A stretch of DNA of 64,000 nt. Origin: Magnolia sinica (Eukaryota > Streptophyta > Magnoliopsida > Magnoliales > Magnoliaceae). The position numbers were made by a program, and so were the translations under genes. Below, one piece after another: positions 1 to 12,209 of this stretch. The notes below the pieces were generated by a model. That model did not search any database. It was not told the origin of the DNA and was given only the letters and a program-made list of their open reading frames with translations. The DNA lies in assembly GCF_029962835.1 (NCBI RefSeq), contig NC_080586.1, forward strand, positions 70,433,001 through 70,497,000, in the 5' to 3' direction. The stretch's first letter is position 1. Every line of letters starts with the position of its first letter.

Positions 1-57
1 TTGATCAGTGTGGTTTTAGATAAAGTCACTATCCAAAGTAGGGGAGGGAATTAGGTG

Positions 58-575
58 TTAGCTGCAGGTAACACCTTAGTGGATGTTACTCTTATAGTGA
101 GGCCCACCTTGATAATGTGTTATATATCAACACCGTACATCCGTTTTGCCAGTCCATTTTAGGGTGTTCTTGCAAAATTTAAGTAGATCCAAATCTCAGG
201 TGGGCCACACCACAGGAAACAGTGGCGAGTGAACGCCCACCATTAAAAATTCCCAAGGCCCACTGTAAGTACATCTATAGAGTTTAATTTCTATCCAACC
301 CATTGATAAGGTCAAACAGACCTGGATAAGGGGAAAATACAAATATCATATTGATCGAAAACTTTTGGGGCCCACAAAAAGCTTTCAATGGTCATTTACC
401 AATTTTTACAGTGATGTGGTCCACTGGAGATTTGGATCTACTTGGTTTTTGGATTAATATCATGAAATGAGCTGAAAAAAAGGATGGACGGCGTGGATAT
501 ACAAAATATTCATCAAGGTGGGCCCCACATGATAAGCGTAACACCCACTAAAATGTTACCCGGGCACCAGCTAGT
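58..575. mobile_element. MITE-like foldback element
   Basis: The two ends are imperfect inverted repeats of each other. The left end carries GTAACAC, TGGATGTTAC and the core for 'GGCCCACCTTGATAATGTG..CCGTCC'-type sequence; the right end carries the same blocks reversed (GGATGGACGGCG, GGTGGGCCCCACATG, GTAACACCCAC). There is no coding capacity. No convincing target-site duplication was found, so the superfamily is open and the ends are good to about 10 bp. The inner core is shared with many other foldbacks in this window. Confidence 0.6.
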
Positions 576-1127
576 CCGTTCCCGAACTACAGTTGGACGG
601 CCAGGGAAGTCGTACATCAGTGCCACTTGTGAGATCTGGGGAGGATGGATCACCGCCATTTTTTTAAATGGCGCTAAACTAACACCGGAATCGCCTATTT
701 AAAAAAAAAACTAATCGTTTTCCTTTTAGTCCCGTGAGCCTCCGATGGACATACGTAGCATAAGTACATACGCTTCATCTGCGCCACACATGGGAACATG
801 ATCATGATCTGGACCGTCCATTCAATGTTTTACATTATGGATGGAGCACAAACCCAAATCTCACTGATCTTTTAGTCATAACTTTCAAATTACCGGTCTT
901 GCAATTTGAATGTTGATGAACCAATGCCTGCTTTCGTTTCTAACCATCCATTTTTGAGGTTGCCATTTAGGCTGTTAAGGTTGTCTGGATAGTCTATTTT
1001 TGGGCTATGGCCATTCATTCTGGGAACAATAGATGAATGGTCTACATCACACAATGGTTACTGTTAGTGGACGCGATTTGGCTGGTGACCCCAACACCAA
1101 CCAGCTGCTGATCGATGTCAAAGCTCT
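576..1127. other. Non-coding spacer
   Basis: No gene, RNA or repeat with recognisable ends is seen here. A short open frame overlapping the foldback to the left has no recognisable similarity. Confidence 0.5.
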
Positions 1128-1549
1128 GTGGGACCCACCCTAATGCATGTGCTTTATCCACGCCGTCCATCCATTTTATCATCTTATTCTACGGCATGAG
1201 CCCAAAAAATGAGGCAGATCCAAATTAAAGTGGACCACACCATAGGAAAACAGTGTTGATTGAACCTCCATCATTAAAAACTTCCTACAGCCCACTGTAA
1301 TGTTTATTTTCCATCCACCTTTTGATGAGGTCACACAGACCTAGATGAGTGGAAAACATACAATATCAGCTTTATCCAATACTTCTTTGCCACAAAAAAA
1401 AGTTTTCAACAGTAAGTGTTCAATCTCCACTGTTTCTCATGGTGTGGTCCACCTGAGATTTGGATGTCTCATTTTTTGTATCTTGTTCTAAAATGAGCTG
1501 AAAAATGGATGGACGGTGTGGATAAAACACATAGATCATGGTGGGGCCA
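1128..1549. mobile_element. MITE-like foldback element next to tRNA-Glu
   Basis: The left end reads TGGGACCCACCCTAATGCAT then CCGTCCATCCATTTT; the right end has the reverse complement (AATGGATGGACGGTGTGGAT, ATCATGGTGGGGCC). The middle contains the usual interior motifs of this family (GGACCACACCATAGG, GATCCAAAT). The right end lies about 35 bp from the 3' end of a tRNA gene. No clear target-site duplication, so the boundaries are approximate. Confidence 0.6.
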
Positions 1550-1561
1550 TGGATTGTTAAG

Positions 1562-1583
1562 AAAAGAAAAAAATAAAAAAAAA
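1562..1583 (-). terminator. Pol III T-run terminator of tRNA-Glu
   Basis: On the minus strand the tRNA is followed at once by about nine T, then ATTTTTTT and a further T-rich stretch. This matches the T-tract terminator required by RNA polymerase III. Confidence 0.85.
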
Positions 1584-1657
1584 TTCCATTGCCGGGATTT
1601 GAACCCGGGTCGTCTGGGTGAAAGCCAGATATCCTAACCGGACTAGACGACAATGGA
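1584..1657 (-). tRNA. tRNA-Glu (anticodon UUC)
   Basis: Read on the minus strand, a 7-bp acceptor stem TCCATTG/CAATGGA encloses a D-arm with the A-box (GTCTAGTCCGGTTAGG), an anticodon arm TCTGG-CTTTCAC-CCAGA with anticodon TTC, and a T-arm CCGGG-TTCAAAT-CCCGG that supplies the B-box. Position 1584 is the discriminator A; there is no encoded CCA, as expected for a nuclear gene. Directly 3' of it (1562-1583 on the plus strand) are long A runs, which on the transcribed strand form T runs that serve as a pol III terminator. There is no intron and all stems pair, so the gene looks functional. Confidence 0.95.
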
Positions 1658-2333
1658 ATTGTTGAAATACTTTGTGAGTTAATAATCAAATTAAATAGAA
1701 TATACTTGACTGAGAGAGAGTTGAATCTGAGCCATTAAAAATGCCTTTTCATGTCCACATTCATCCACGGCGCCTGCTTCATAGAAATTGTAACATCCCC
1801 ACCGTACACGTGACAAATGTTTCACGGTTACTGAGACCATTGATTTGGTGGCCACATGTGAAACACTATTCATTCGGACTCGCCACTTGTCCTTGAGAAA
1901 TAAAATAAAATTCTACAGCCTGCTGGGCACCATACCATGGAATCATATTAGTATGAGTTATGTTATTAGCTAGTGACTAGAGATCCCTAATAAAAGTGTT
2001 TGTAATAAGAAGGGGTTAGATTAAGATTTAAAAAGTGTTGAAGGATTACTAATTCTAAAGGCCGATCATCTAATATAGTCATGAACAAGATCCCATGCTT
2101 GAAAAAAAAAATTATTAGTCAGTTGTGCCCATGATTAAAAAGATAGAGCGCTCAACATCAACCATGGGCTAAAATACACTCGAAGTAAAGAAAGTAAAAC
2201 TAATGCAACTTGATCGTGGTCATGACTCGGGAGATGATGTGCTTAATGTTGATTATGGCTAATAATATATTATCGCTTGAAAATAGAAGAAAAATAAAAT
2301 TAAATACTCTTTGATTTATTATGTGTCAGGATC
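1658..2333. other. Non-coding spacer
   Basis: AT-rich sequence upstream of the tRNA on its own strand. I see no recognisable coding region or element. It ends where the tandem duplication begins. Confidence 0.5.
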
Positions 2334-2443
2334 TGATTACTTGATGAGACACAGAACATATATACGTCAGTGATAAAACTACGGTAGGAGATCTATGAGA
2401 TAGAGATTATTACAATAAGTAAATGAGTAAAATAAGAAAATAG

Positions 2444-3412
2444 TGTTGAAATTTGTAATTTTTTGAAAAAATCAAATATTCAAAATTTCAGGATTTTACC
2501 ACCAAAACATTTTTTGAGAATTTTAAATTGAAAAGTACGGTGTGTGCTTTTGTCCCACATCAGAAATGAAAAGAAGAAAATCGTGATTTATAGGAGGATG
2601 TTTGTATAATATTCTTACTTGGAGCTTTGGAGATTGTGGCACTCGGGTTGCGTGTTAGCACTGGAACACAAGCACGTAGACGCGCTCTCAGGTGTGGGCG
2701 TGGGCAGTGTAGCTGTAGTGGCACTAGTTGGCACACTTTGCACTTCGCATGTATTGCAGAGAGGTCATGACCTTACCCGAGACAGTATGAGTAGTCCTAG
2801 TATAAGCCTAGGTGCGATAGGTCTGAAATGAGTCAGGGCTTTATAAACGACAAAGAATGGTCAGATTATTAATCTGAAACGGCTAGCTACCTTAAAAGCC
2901 ACAATGGTCCGAAAATGGACGGGCCATGATGATCCAACGGTCAGATCTTCTAATCTGACAACTAGAAACGGCTGAAATTAATGAGCAATGGTCAGAAACG
3001 TTTTCAAACGTTCTGAACCATTGATGACAACCTAACAACGATCCACTCCCTGGTGCCTATACAAACTGGCCATTCTGGTCCAAATTTCATCATTTCAAAC
3101 TCACATTTCTCCTCATCCATCATATTCTAAGGATTGCATCTCCATTTTAGAATATTGTTAACACATCCTCATTTTGATTTTGCTAGAAGATCTGTTACGT
3201 TAAAATTGTTCCTAGGTGGACCCTTCATGATTTTTGAATGTAGGATCCAAACAGGCTTGTCTTATCCTGGAAGCAATTCGCCTGTAACTCATCAGCAATT
3301 TAATAAAGGGGCGAATCATGCTTTAAAGACAACATCTATTTTACATGATTCAGCTTGGTGAAAGAAAATAATTTATTTTATTTTTCGATATTTCCAACAC
3401 ATTTTTTCAACA
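2444..3412. mobile_element. Solo LTR (TGTTG...CAACA, TSD AATAG), unit 1
   Basis: A 969-bp sequence starts TGTTGAAATTT and ends TTTTTTCAACA, giving the classic TG..CA ends with a 5-bp terminal inverted repeat. It is flanked by perfect 5-bp direct repeats AATAG (2439-2443 and 3413-3417). There is no internal coding region, so it is a solo LTR left by LTR-LTR recombination. A possible TATA-like CTATACAAA lies near 3057. The open frame at 3134-3361 inside it resembles no protein I know and is probably chance. Confidence 0.85.
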
Positions 3413-5827
3413 AATAGTAGGAGATCTGCTCTAAGTCACCATGAGAAAGGCAAAAGAGCCTCAACACTCCTCAGTAGAGAAGATTATCATGGATCTTTGA
3501 TTCCAGCCCTACTCTACTTGATTTGAACCACTATAACAATTTGGGTAAATGCCATGGATGGGCTTGATGGCTTGGATGAAGTTTAAATGGATAAGCAGGA
3601 CTAGTCTCACCCCAGTTGCTAGGATTTCAAGATTGTTTAGTATAAAGAAGTGAGAGGGTATTTATAGATGAGATAATGACACTTTTGTATATAAATGCAA
3701 GTTCATAGGTGAAAATATAGAAAGGGATGTTTTGATTGGTTATTGAAACTCTGCTAGACTCGTGGCACTCATGGATTGGCTAGAAGGATTGTTAATCTTG
3801 TCATTTTTTAGAATGTCGGGGCAAAGTATTACTACCTTTTGTAGTAAAAATTATATTTACATTAGTAATGTGCTACCCTCAGGATTTGAAAATACCTCAA
3901 AGTTTTGAAATTAGAAATAACAATTCAGAAAAAAATACTCTACGTTTGTGTAGTGTTGCCTGGTTGTTTCCGAACATCATGCTCCCCTTGCTCTACCACT
4001 ATTCTAAGCACCATGTGGCAGTTTTTTTATTGGATTTTTTTAAAAAAAAAAAAATTTCACTGACAAAGATGAGCCAATTTGATCATATTTTGTAGTCCAG
4101 GTGAAAGCCCTGAGTCAATCTGGATTGGGTTGGGGACTTATTTTTATTATTTTTAGGTTTTGGAGTTTTGTATGGGCTTATTCATGGTTTTTATGGGTGT
4201 GTTTCTTAAGGTTTTAGGCTTGGATCGCATGTAATTGGCTACTTAGATTGGCGTGGGGTGTCTACATCATCATGTGGAACAGCTCGACTACATCTCTTAT
4301 TGTTGTGAGCTTTGTTGAAGTATTTAAAAAAAATAAAAAATAAAAAAACAATGTGAAAATAAGTTTTGACAATGTGGCTTTTTCATTTTTATTATGTAAG
4401 AATTTAGTCCCATGTTGACAAGGAGAATGGTTGTGAATGGTCAATAAAGATTTCCTTTCATTGGCCTTTTGAAAAGTGCTAGATTATACTCTAACCTATA
4501 CGTGTGCCGAGGCCATCTTAGATGGACCGAAAAAATAGTTCATCGGGCGTGTGTGTATAATACTCAAAAGTAAGATAATGATGATTACCTTTGTGAAAAC
4601 TATGTTTTTAGTGCGATTTCAAATTAATTATATGATGTTTTTTTTACTTTGATATATCTATTGAAATCCAAAATGATTTGGAGAAAAAATTGAAAATCAA
4701 AGAGGCATGCATTGAAATGTATGTGTTAATAAATATTTCAAGTTAAATTAGTTGAATGAGTTTCTCTACATAATGCTGTAATTAAAAAATGACCATTGCT
4801 CCGAAAGACTTTAAAATTTTCTTTTGATATAAAACTAAGGAGTTATTGATGGAACAACTTGTTATACGCCTAAAGATCGAAGAAGCTAGGCTACAAGATT
4901 AGAACAAAACTAAGATGGAAGAAATCTCTAAAGTGCATATATGAACAACAAAAATAAAACCCTCATCAATCATCTAGAAAGCTTAATATCCTGAAATTGA
5001 ATCAGAAAGCTTAGTTCAAAAGAATTCTAAACCGAAACCCAAGAACCAAAATTTACAACCAAGATAAATCAACAGGTAACTTTTTATATGAGAAGGTTGT
5101 CACTTTGCGCGAGAGTATCGTCATTACAAGAAAAAGACTCCCACACCTTAAACAAGCCTGACTAAAGAGCTTCAAATTATGATCGTAGTTTCATATATTA
5201 ATATGGTTTAGGTGAAATCATGTGATGGATGGTAGATCAACACACTCATGTGTTATGATCGTCATTAGTTTAAGAGTTACAAAGAGCTTGCAACCGAAAG
5301 GAAGGTTCATTTGGGCAATGTTGTCATTGCGGGCATGATTGGACAAGAAAAAATTGAAATTATGATCACCATTGGGAGGACCATCACTCTAATGTTTTTC
5401 ACATTTCAGACATATATAAAAATCTAATTTGAGGCTATCTTCTAAATAAGGTGGGTTTGAGATAGGGCATTGAGTTTAACCAGCTTTTGATAACAAGATA
5501 GTTCTTTATTAACAAATGTTATGTTGATCATAATCAAGAGATGTTTAAACTCAATATTAAGCCAAATAGAGTTTCTTCTTTTACTTACATGGTGTGTTGT
5601 TTTCTTATGGCATGGTAGATTTATGATTTCTAAATGTTAAACTCATTAAATATATGGCTGCATATGGTATGATTCTCAGTTCAAAAATAATAAATTAAAA
5701 AAGTATGAATCCTATTTACAATTTAAAGTATCTAGAAAGACCCATGGGCTTCAAATATGGCTCGGTTTTGGCCAAGATCCCAAAATAGATGAACAGATTC
5801 TGTCACATGCATACATAAAAGGTAGGT
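3413..5827. other. AT-rich non-coding DNA of unit 1
   Basis: No gene or RNA recognised. It matches 14055-15383 plus 23511-24640 in unit 2. Short open frames such as 3868-4095 are shared with unit 2 but carry frame changes between copies, which argues against coding. Confidence 0.6.
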
Positions 5828-7071
5828 TGTTCACTCCATAGGGTTGTGATGTAGTAATAAACTCGGTGAGACCGAGGTCGAATCACAAGGGACTGATACC
5901 TGTACGTAATCTGAAATTAAATAGAACTAGAACTAGAACTAGACTAAGATGAAATCTAAATCGAGTGTAAATTGAGAAATAATGATGAAATAATTATCTA
6001 AAACTTAAAGAATTCAGGGAAAGGATACTAGGGATTCAGAGGATCCACTTGTAGAAATCAGGGAGATCTTATGCCTGCATCAAAAATTCAACTGAACTTA
6101 GAGTCCATCTTCATCCAGTTGAAAGGTGTAACCATGAAAATTAAACTGAACTTCCTTTAATATAGTTTTAAAGAGATGAAAGGTATATGAATTAGAATGG
6201 ATTCCATCACCAAACCATGCCCAGGAGATAAAGTAAACAACAGAACTAAACTAATTACCAACCAATCAATAATGTATGAAGGTTAGGAAGGGTACCGTCA
6301 TCCGACCATGCCCAGGAGACGATGGTGAACAACAGGGCTTCCTGATGTCATAAACATAAAAAGGAAAGGAACATGCTCAAAGCTATCGCAGACCCATTGT
6401 AATTCCAGTCACAACAGACCATTAAAAACTGAAAGCATTCCCATAATCAAACTAGTATTAAATTCAATTCAACCTAAATAAAAACACAAGAAAAAGGTCT
6501 CCTTATCACGCTACAAGCTTCACCTCTTAGCCCTAGCTAAGAGGTTTAGGCTAGCAACATGAGTAGGCTAAATCCCTTAAACAAAAAATAAATTAAACAA
6601 AAGAAAAATAAAAAGAAAAAAAAAACAACTCTACTCTCTTTCCAACCATTCTGTGCTTCACGTCCAAGCCCATCCCTCTGTCTCACGTTCTCTCTCTCAC
6701 TTATAGGATGTTCCAGTCGGTGGCTGGAAGTGCCTAAGAGGCTCTTACGCACTCCCTATTGCAGCAGGAGACAAATTCACTTACGCTGATGTTCTCTAGG
6801 GGCCCTTTCTTGAGTCAGACAGGAGATCCACTCAGTTCACCAGCTTCTCCTCGAAATTTCAGTGGATACAGCCGGTTTTGGCTGTCTGTCGATGCAGCTC
6901 AAGGAAGAATTCATTCCGCTGTCCATCATTCTTTTGATCATGATTAACACGTGCTCGCATGCATGGAAATAAAAGGACACCTAGGCTTGAACGAGAGGGT
7001 CCTTAGGCTCCTAATGGACGGTCCAGATTGGACCATTGATACCTGATGGTGGCCCACAAAAATCCCTCTGC

Positions 7072-7095
7072 AGGCTCTGTTGCGAAACAGAGCCT
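7072..7095. repeat. Perfect 10-bp hairpin with GCGA loop
   Basis: AGGCTCTGTT pairs exactly with AACAGAGCCT around the tetraloop GCGA. It lies inside the unit-1 LTR-like insertion. Confidence 0.7.
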
Positions 7096-7441
7096 ACGCA
7101 GTGGCGCTGTGACGTTGGTGGGGCCCACTTTACTGCTATTTTGAGAAATCGACGCCGTCCACTGCCTTCTGCTCGAAAAACCATTCGGGTATAAATGTTT
7201 TTGAATTGAATTTGGTGTGGCCAACATGATCTTCTATTCCGCCGTCCATCCAGCGTTTGATGGTGGAGATTGCATGAGTGCATGCATAGGACCAAAAGGG
7301 AACCTAGGTGTGGTTAATACCCCCATCTGTACATAATGAACGGGCCAGATGGAATATTTGGATGAGGGGTGGGCCCCACTATGTGAAACCGGTGGACCGG
7401 GTGCATCCGCTGTCTGAAACAGAGAAGGAGAAGGAGAGACG

Positions 7442-7469
7442 GGTCAGCCCGTCTTTGACCGGGCTGACC
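7442..7469. repeat. Perfect 10-bp inverted repeat with 8-nt spacer
   Basis: GGTCAGCCCG (7442-7451) and CGGGCTGACC (7460-7469) are exact inverted repeats in a GC-rich patch of the unit-1 LTR-like insertion. Confidence 0.7.
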
Positions 7470-8329
7470 GTCCGGTGCGGCTCACATGTGCGTGCACTGT
7501 ATGCATGCACACCCTCATGTGGGGTCCACTGTGATTTTCGTGAGAAATCCGTTCCGTCCATCCTTTTCCTCATCCACTTTAAGGCATTGACAATGAAATT
7601 TAAGTATATTCAGATATCAGGCAGGCCCCAAATCAAGATTTTAGGGGCTGATCTGTCCGTTGGGCCACTTTCACAATGATTCAATGGCTAAAATTTTATG
7701 TGTACGGTTATTTTATGGCCCTCAGACCATGTATGAAGTTTCGAGCCGAACGGATGGTGGGAACCCCATGATCTTGCATTCTGGATGATTTTTGAGCCAC
7801 TTGAGCTTCAATTTTCTTGATTTTTGCGGATCCCTAGCATGTAATTCCATCAATCTTGGTCCCATGGAGTCCGTCCCTTGCCTTGGTGAATTATGAGCGT
7901 TAAATCCATGCTTTTAGTACCCTTTTCAGTTCACGCTTATAAATCCACCTTGCAACACAAACACAATTAAAATAGGGCGTTAAACAGTATCATGTTCGTA
8001 AATCCAGGTAATAACTGGGGTCTGATATGCAATATTTGACCCTCAACATGAGCCCATAGAGTGTTTTGCTTTTAAATATTTTGAAAGCATGTGTTTATGA
8101 ATAACCTAAAAGTAGGCAGTTATATGGAAAATCCTAGCTAGCAACGGATAAGGGCTCCGACAGGCCACCATGATGCATGGATTTTATCCTTACTGTTCAT
8201 CCATTTTGCCATATCATTTTAGGATATCATCAAAGCCTGCTGTGGGGTCCATCCGATGCTGATTACCTGTGCCCATGAGGTTGAATCCACCCCATGAAAC
8301 TCACACTAGAATAGGAACAATAAAAAATC

Positions 8330-8867
8330 GGAGACGGATTGGCTACTCCCCCTGACACCAGCCTCGTGGCTGGTGGTCGGTGCTCTATGGGCCCTACCAT
8401 GATGTATGTGTTTCATCCATTCCGTTCATCCATTTTTACAGATCATTTTATGGCTTGATACAAAAAATTATAGGGATATAAATCTTAGGTGGGCCACACC
8501 ACAGGAGAAAAATAATGAATGGATATTCACCATTAAAATCCTCCTAAGGCCCACTGTACTGTTTATTTGACATCTAATCTGTTGATTTGGTCATAAAGAC
8601 CCAGATGAAGGGAAACAATAAATATCAGCTTAATCCAAAACTTTTATGGCCCCAAAACGTTTTTAATGGTCAAAATTCATTCAACACTGTTTCCTGTAAT
8701 GTGGTCCACTTGAGATTGAGATATACTTCATTTCTTTTCTCATGTCATAAAATGATATATAAAAATAGATGGACGGCATGGATGACACACATACATCATG
8801 GTGGGCCCCACAGAGCACCGACCACCAGCCAATAGCCGGTGTCAGAGGGATTAGCCAATCCGTTTCC
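8330..8867. mobile_element. MULE-type MITE, copy 1 (unit 1)
   Basis: A 538-bp non-coding element. The ends GGAGACGGATTGGCTACTCC and its near reverse complement form long terminal inverted repeats that include CTGACACCAGCC. It is flanked by perfect 9-bp direct repeats TAAAAAATC (8321-8329 and 8868-8876). A 9-bp duplication with long TIRs is the signature of Mutator-like transposons, so this is a non-autonomous MULE derivative. Related copies lie at 25008 and 37903, and a cousin at 36738. Confidence 0.85.
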
Positions 8868-8876
8868 TAAAAAATC

Positions 8877-9970
8877 AGGCAGATCAAAGACTTAAGTGGA
8901 CCACACTGCGTGAACACCGATCGACCATTAGAAACTTTGTAGAAGCTACAAGAGTTTTAGATCATGATATTTGTAAATAAAGTTTATTCAATCGATGATA
9001 ACCTTATCAATAGTTTTGATGGCATATAAGCATCATCGTCCCCTTCTCACTGTTCCTGTGGTGGGACCCACCTGAGTTTTGGATCTACTTTTTTTTTTAA
9101 TGAACAGTTTGGATGGCATATGATATAAGGCATCATCTTACTGTTCTCTTTATTTCCTGTGGTGGGCCCACCTGAGTTATGGATCTATCTGATATTTTTA
9201 TTCCTGTTTTAACGGTTGGTGTTCTATCCCACTCTTTCCCTTAGTGTGGCCTACTTGAGTTTTGGATCGGGCTATATTTTTGGTCTCTTGTCCTAACATG
9301 ATCTGGAAAAACAGATGAATGGAGTCGATTTTTCACAGACATCACGGTGGGTCCCACCTAGCTTTCGACAGTAGGAACTTCACGGTGGGTCTGACCAACC
9401 TGATGGATGGTTTGGTTCTCGCACTTATGTGCATGATGGCACATGTGTGGGGAGCAGATGAGCTTTACTGCACACGACGGTACACGTAGCAAAGCTTAGC
9501 CAGGATTAAGTGAGCCGCATATGTTGACATGAAACAAGTGTACAAGACCAGGTCGAGTATGTCCAACAAACGACAGCGATCTTCACGGGTGCTACTGGGT
9601 GGTGGCAAATGCATTAAAATACATATGAAATTTCCTAATAACCGATTGATGGTTCACACCAGGCATGTCTTGTTTACACTTGGTTGTTCGCCGTACATGT
9701 TTCAATGAGAAGTTGCCGGGTATAGTCACTCAATGATGGGAGGAAATCATGCTTATGTCAGACGAGTCCTGAGGGCCTGCCAAAAGCAAGCTCTTCAGAG
9801 ACATACGGCCATATGTGACGTAAAAGATAGATATTATTCAAGGTATTCAAATACCTTGATCAACACACGACGTGTGTGATATTACCACATGCAAGAAATT
9901 TTCAAAGAATCTTATAAGGCGGATTCTTTGCAATTCATTTGACACGTAACGTATCATCACAAATTAAAAA
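8877..9970. other. Foldback fragments and non-coding DNA, unit 1
   Basis: Repeated fragments with GTGGGACCCACCTGAGTTTTGG occur several times (around 9060, 9160 and 9250), as in internally duplicated MITEs. No gene is recognised. The stretch 9390-9970 matches 27190-27750 in unit 2. Confidence 0.5.
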
Positions 9971-10171
9971 CACTTGGTCAAGAATTCAACCTTTCATTCA
10001 AAGACAAAGTATATTGCCATCAGATATCACTTCATACGTTTGTTACTGGAAGATGGATCGATTGCTCTGGAGAAGATTCATATAAGTGAGAATCCTGCGG
10101 ATATGCTGACCAAGGCAGTCACACGGGAGAAGCTAAAGCTCTGTTCAGCTTTGATTGGTCTTCAGGCTTGA
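9971..10171 (+). pseudogene. Ty1/copia RNase H C-terminal fragment, unit 1
   Basis: The frame reads HLVKNSTFHSKTKYIAIRYHF, later ENPADMLTKAVTREK, which is the conserved C-terminal end of copia RNase H (H-N-F..R-KHI-RYHF-R, then PADMLTK). Only about 66 residues remain. The rest of pol, gag and the 5' LTR are absent upstream, so this is a 5'-truncated copia. It is followed after 70 bp by its 3' LTR. The same truncated fragment exists at 27754 in unit 2, so truncation came before the duplication. Confidence 0.85.
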
Positions 10172-10241
10172 AGACGGGGATGTGGTGCACTCCGGATGAA
10201 GAAGACAAAGGTTTATGGCGATGTGTCTCCAAGTGGGAGAT

Positions 10242-10851
10242 TGTTGAGAAGTAGAGTCACATCTAGGGCCACGCACGACCGGTCGTAGAGCCCCCTTGAT
10301 CAGTTGTGACCAGTCGTAGACTAGTAGGACTCGAACTCCAACGAGCATCAGTTTTTGGGTCCGAGGTGCTCGACCGATCGTGGGTCATACACGACCAGTC
10401 GTAGGGTCCGCTCGACCGGTCATGCAGTCTGCTCGACCGGTCGGGGTTACGCAGATTCATTTCCGAAACTGATGCGGATTATGAAAAATTGAGTTGCCTT
10501 TCACAAGGGTGCGTAAGGAAAGTTGTCAAAACTATAAATTAGGATCCCTAGGGCTATTTTAGGGTTAAGGTGAATATTGAAAAATATTTTTAAGGTGTGG
10601 GCAGGGGATTTTCTCTATACTTCCAAGGGAGAGGTTACTATATTGCCTTGTAATTTTTATTTTCTTCATAATGGAAGTTTGCATCCGTGGTTTTTTACCC
10701 TAGTTTGGGATTTTTCCACGTATATCTTGTCTTGTGGTTTGTTTGCTTTGCTTTAATTCTTTTCTAGTCTATGTTTCTTCCTGTTTATCGTTTGTGGGTG
10801 AGACTTGAGATTGGATCTCGGTTCACTGCGTTGTTGGCGTACTGCGCAACA
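10242..10851 (+). mobile_element. 3' LTR of truncated copia, unit 1
   Basis: A 610-bp LTR starts TGTTGAGAAG directly after the purine tract AAGTGGGAGAT and ends ACTGCGCAACA, giving TGTTG/CAACA terminal inverted repeats. A TATA-like CTATAAATTAGG lies near 10532. The U3 part (10265-10445) carries several copies of the palindrome CGACCGGTCG or one-base variants. Confidence 0.8.
10265..10445. repeat. Palindrome array CGACCGGTCG in LTR U3, unit 1
   Basis: At least six copies of CGACCGGTCG or close variants (for example 10276-10285, CGACCGATCG near 10370, CGACCAGTCG near 10391, CGACCGGTC near 10412 and 10435) at irregular spacing of 20-60 bp. Matching array in unit 2 at about 28060-28220. Confidence 0.7.
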
Positions 10852-12180
10852 ATACCAATCTGCAAACTACCATTTGAGGTGATCTTCTTCTTTTTCAATG
10901 ACCGATACTCGTAACGCTACCTAAGGACCCCATTTTCATTCAAAGAACGCACCAAGTAAGTCCCCAAAACATGCTGAAATCTTGTATCCAAGTTTAAGAA
11001 TCGGTTCTATAGCGATATAGAACACTCTATGTGTAGGATCGCTTCTTTACAAGCATGGTTTCAGTGCATGCAAGTACTAAGTCAACACCGTTCAACAACC
11101 CTTGTTGATTATAATGCTCCGAATTTCATGAGTCGAGTATGAACTCGATCCCTAATATTCTGCGTGTCACTTATACTTTGTGGAAGTGGGAATTTACTAT
11201 GTGTTTAACCTGATACCTGAGCTGCAACGCCCCAACTTCAGATATTTGAGTTTTATCAATTCGAATATCGGGTCCCAAGTATTACCTATTATAGTATGTC
11301 ATCAATCAAACCACAATATTATCATTCATAAAAACTTCATAGCATATAATCAAAATTAAAATTGTCCGTAAACATTAAATGACCCTAAGGCTTAAATTCA
11401 CTCACAATACATAAAATAAATTGATAACTAAGGACTAAAAGGTCTCATCCTCCCTTTGCTGTCCAGTCAAGTGTTCGTCTAAATCATCTTCACGGAGATG
11501 CCTTTATTATATATTTCCCTATATGATTTTTCATAAACAACACTATAAGCTAAAAGACTAGCAAGCAATAATAAATTTCATGATTCAATACATATCATGT
11601 TCATCAGAATATCAATAATATGCCAACTATCATAAAAATAAATGCATACTTAATATCACCAGGGCCATGGTTTCGCATAGCTTCCGGCCTGCCAACACCC
11701 ATTTAGGCTAGATTCTCCCCGGTTTCACGCATGGAAAGGGATATTGTTCATATTGGAATGGTTTCTTTTGTATGTAATGTGAACCTGCAGTCTATTAATG
11801 AGTAGTCCATTATGGAGCTGACTAGACTCATTCCTCAACCTTGGGCCGCAGCCTTAGTAAAAGGCCCCTTTAGTAGCAACTTGGGTTCTAGTTGGTGTTA
11901 GTGCACTGATTTGTGCATCTTGTTTATCAATCATGTGAGTCCTTATGTTATGTAGTCGATTAAGCCTTTGAAAGCTGAAGACACAAGAATACAAGATTAT
12001 TAAGGAGCAAATAACAAGTAAATGAGGTACCTCGGTGACCCTAACGGTTGACCCAAAACAACCTTTGAATCTCTCTATGATCTTGGTTTAATAGGTAAAT
12101 TTTATTTTATTTATCATTTCATAGACTTATAAACTTAATTAGAACATGATAAGTAAGGCTAGAAGAGGTGTGAAGCTGCT
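10852..12180. other. Non-coding DNA, unit 1
   Basis: No gene recognised. It is retained with high similarity at 28623-29950 in unit 2. GCTGCAACGCCCCAAC near 11220 resembles the start of some gypsy LTRs, but no matching end was found. Confidence 0.5.
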
Positions 12181-12209
12181 ATTAAAACATACGCCCAAAA
12201 CAATAGACT

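Larger units (their letters stand above)
5828..8048. mobile_element. LTR-like insertion present only in unit 1
   Basis: Unit 2 reads straight across this point (near 24644), so about 2.2 kb was inserted in unit 1 or lost from unit 2. The inserted DNA can be bounded as TGTTCACTCC..CCCTCAACA, with degraded 5-bp flanks TAGGT (5823-5827) and TGAGC (8049-8053), both one or two transitions from the TGGGC expected from unit 2. Such TG..CA ends without coding sequence suggest a solo LTR, perhaps of a long-LTR gypsy lineage. It contains several GTGGGGCCCAC-type motifs and two perfect hairpins. Ends could be off by several bases. Confidence 0.55.

Noticed and set aside
3134..3361. Small gene duplicated at 13761-13988
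   Set aside because: The frame is kept in both units, but it lies wholly inside a solo LTR with clear ends, resembles no family, and its N-terminal ATG context is chance. Conservation is explained by the recent duplication.
7308..7679. 123-residue frame overlapping an antisense frame
   Set aside because: Lies in the unit 1 LTR-like insertion among foldback motifs; no recognisable domain.
10265..10445. CRISPR-like spaced palindromic repeats
   Set aside because: Spacing is irregular, the repeat is only 10 bp and it lies in a plant retrotransposon LTR; no cas genes.
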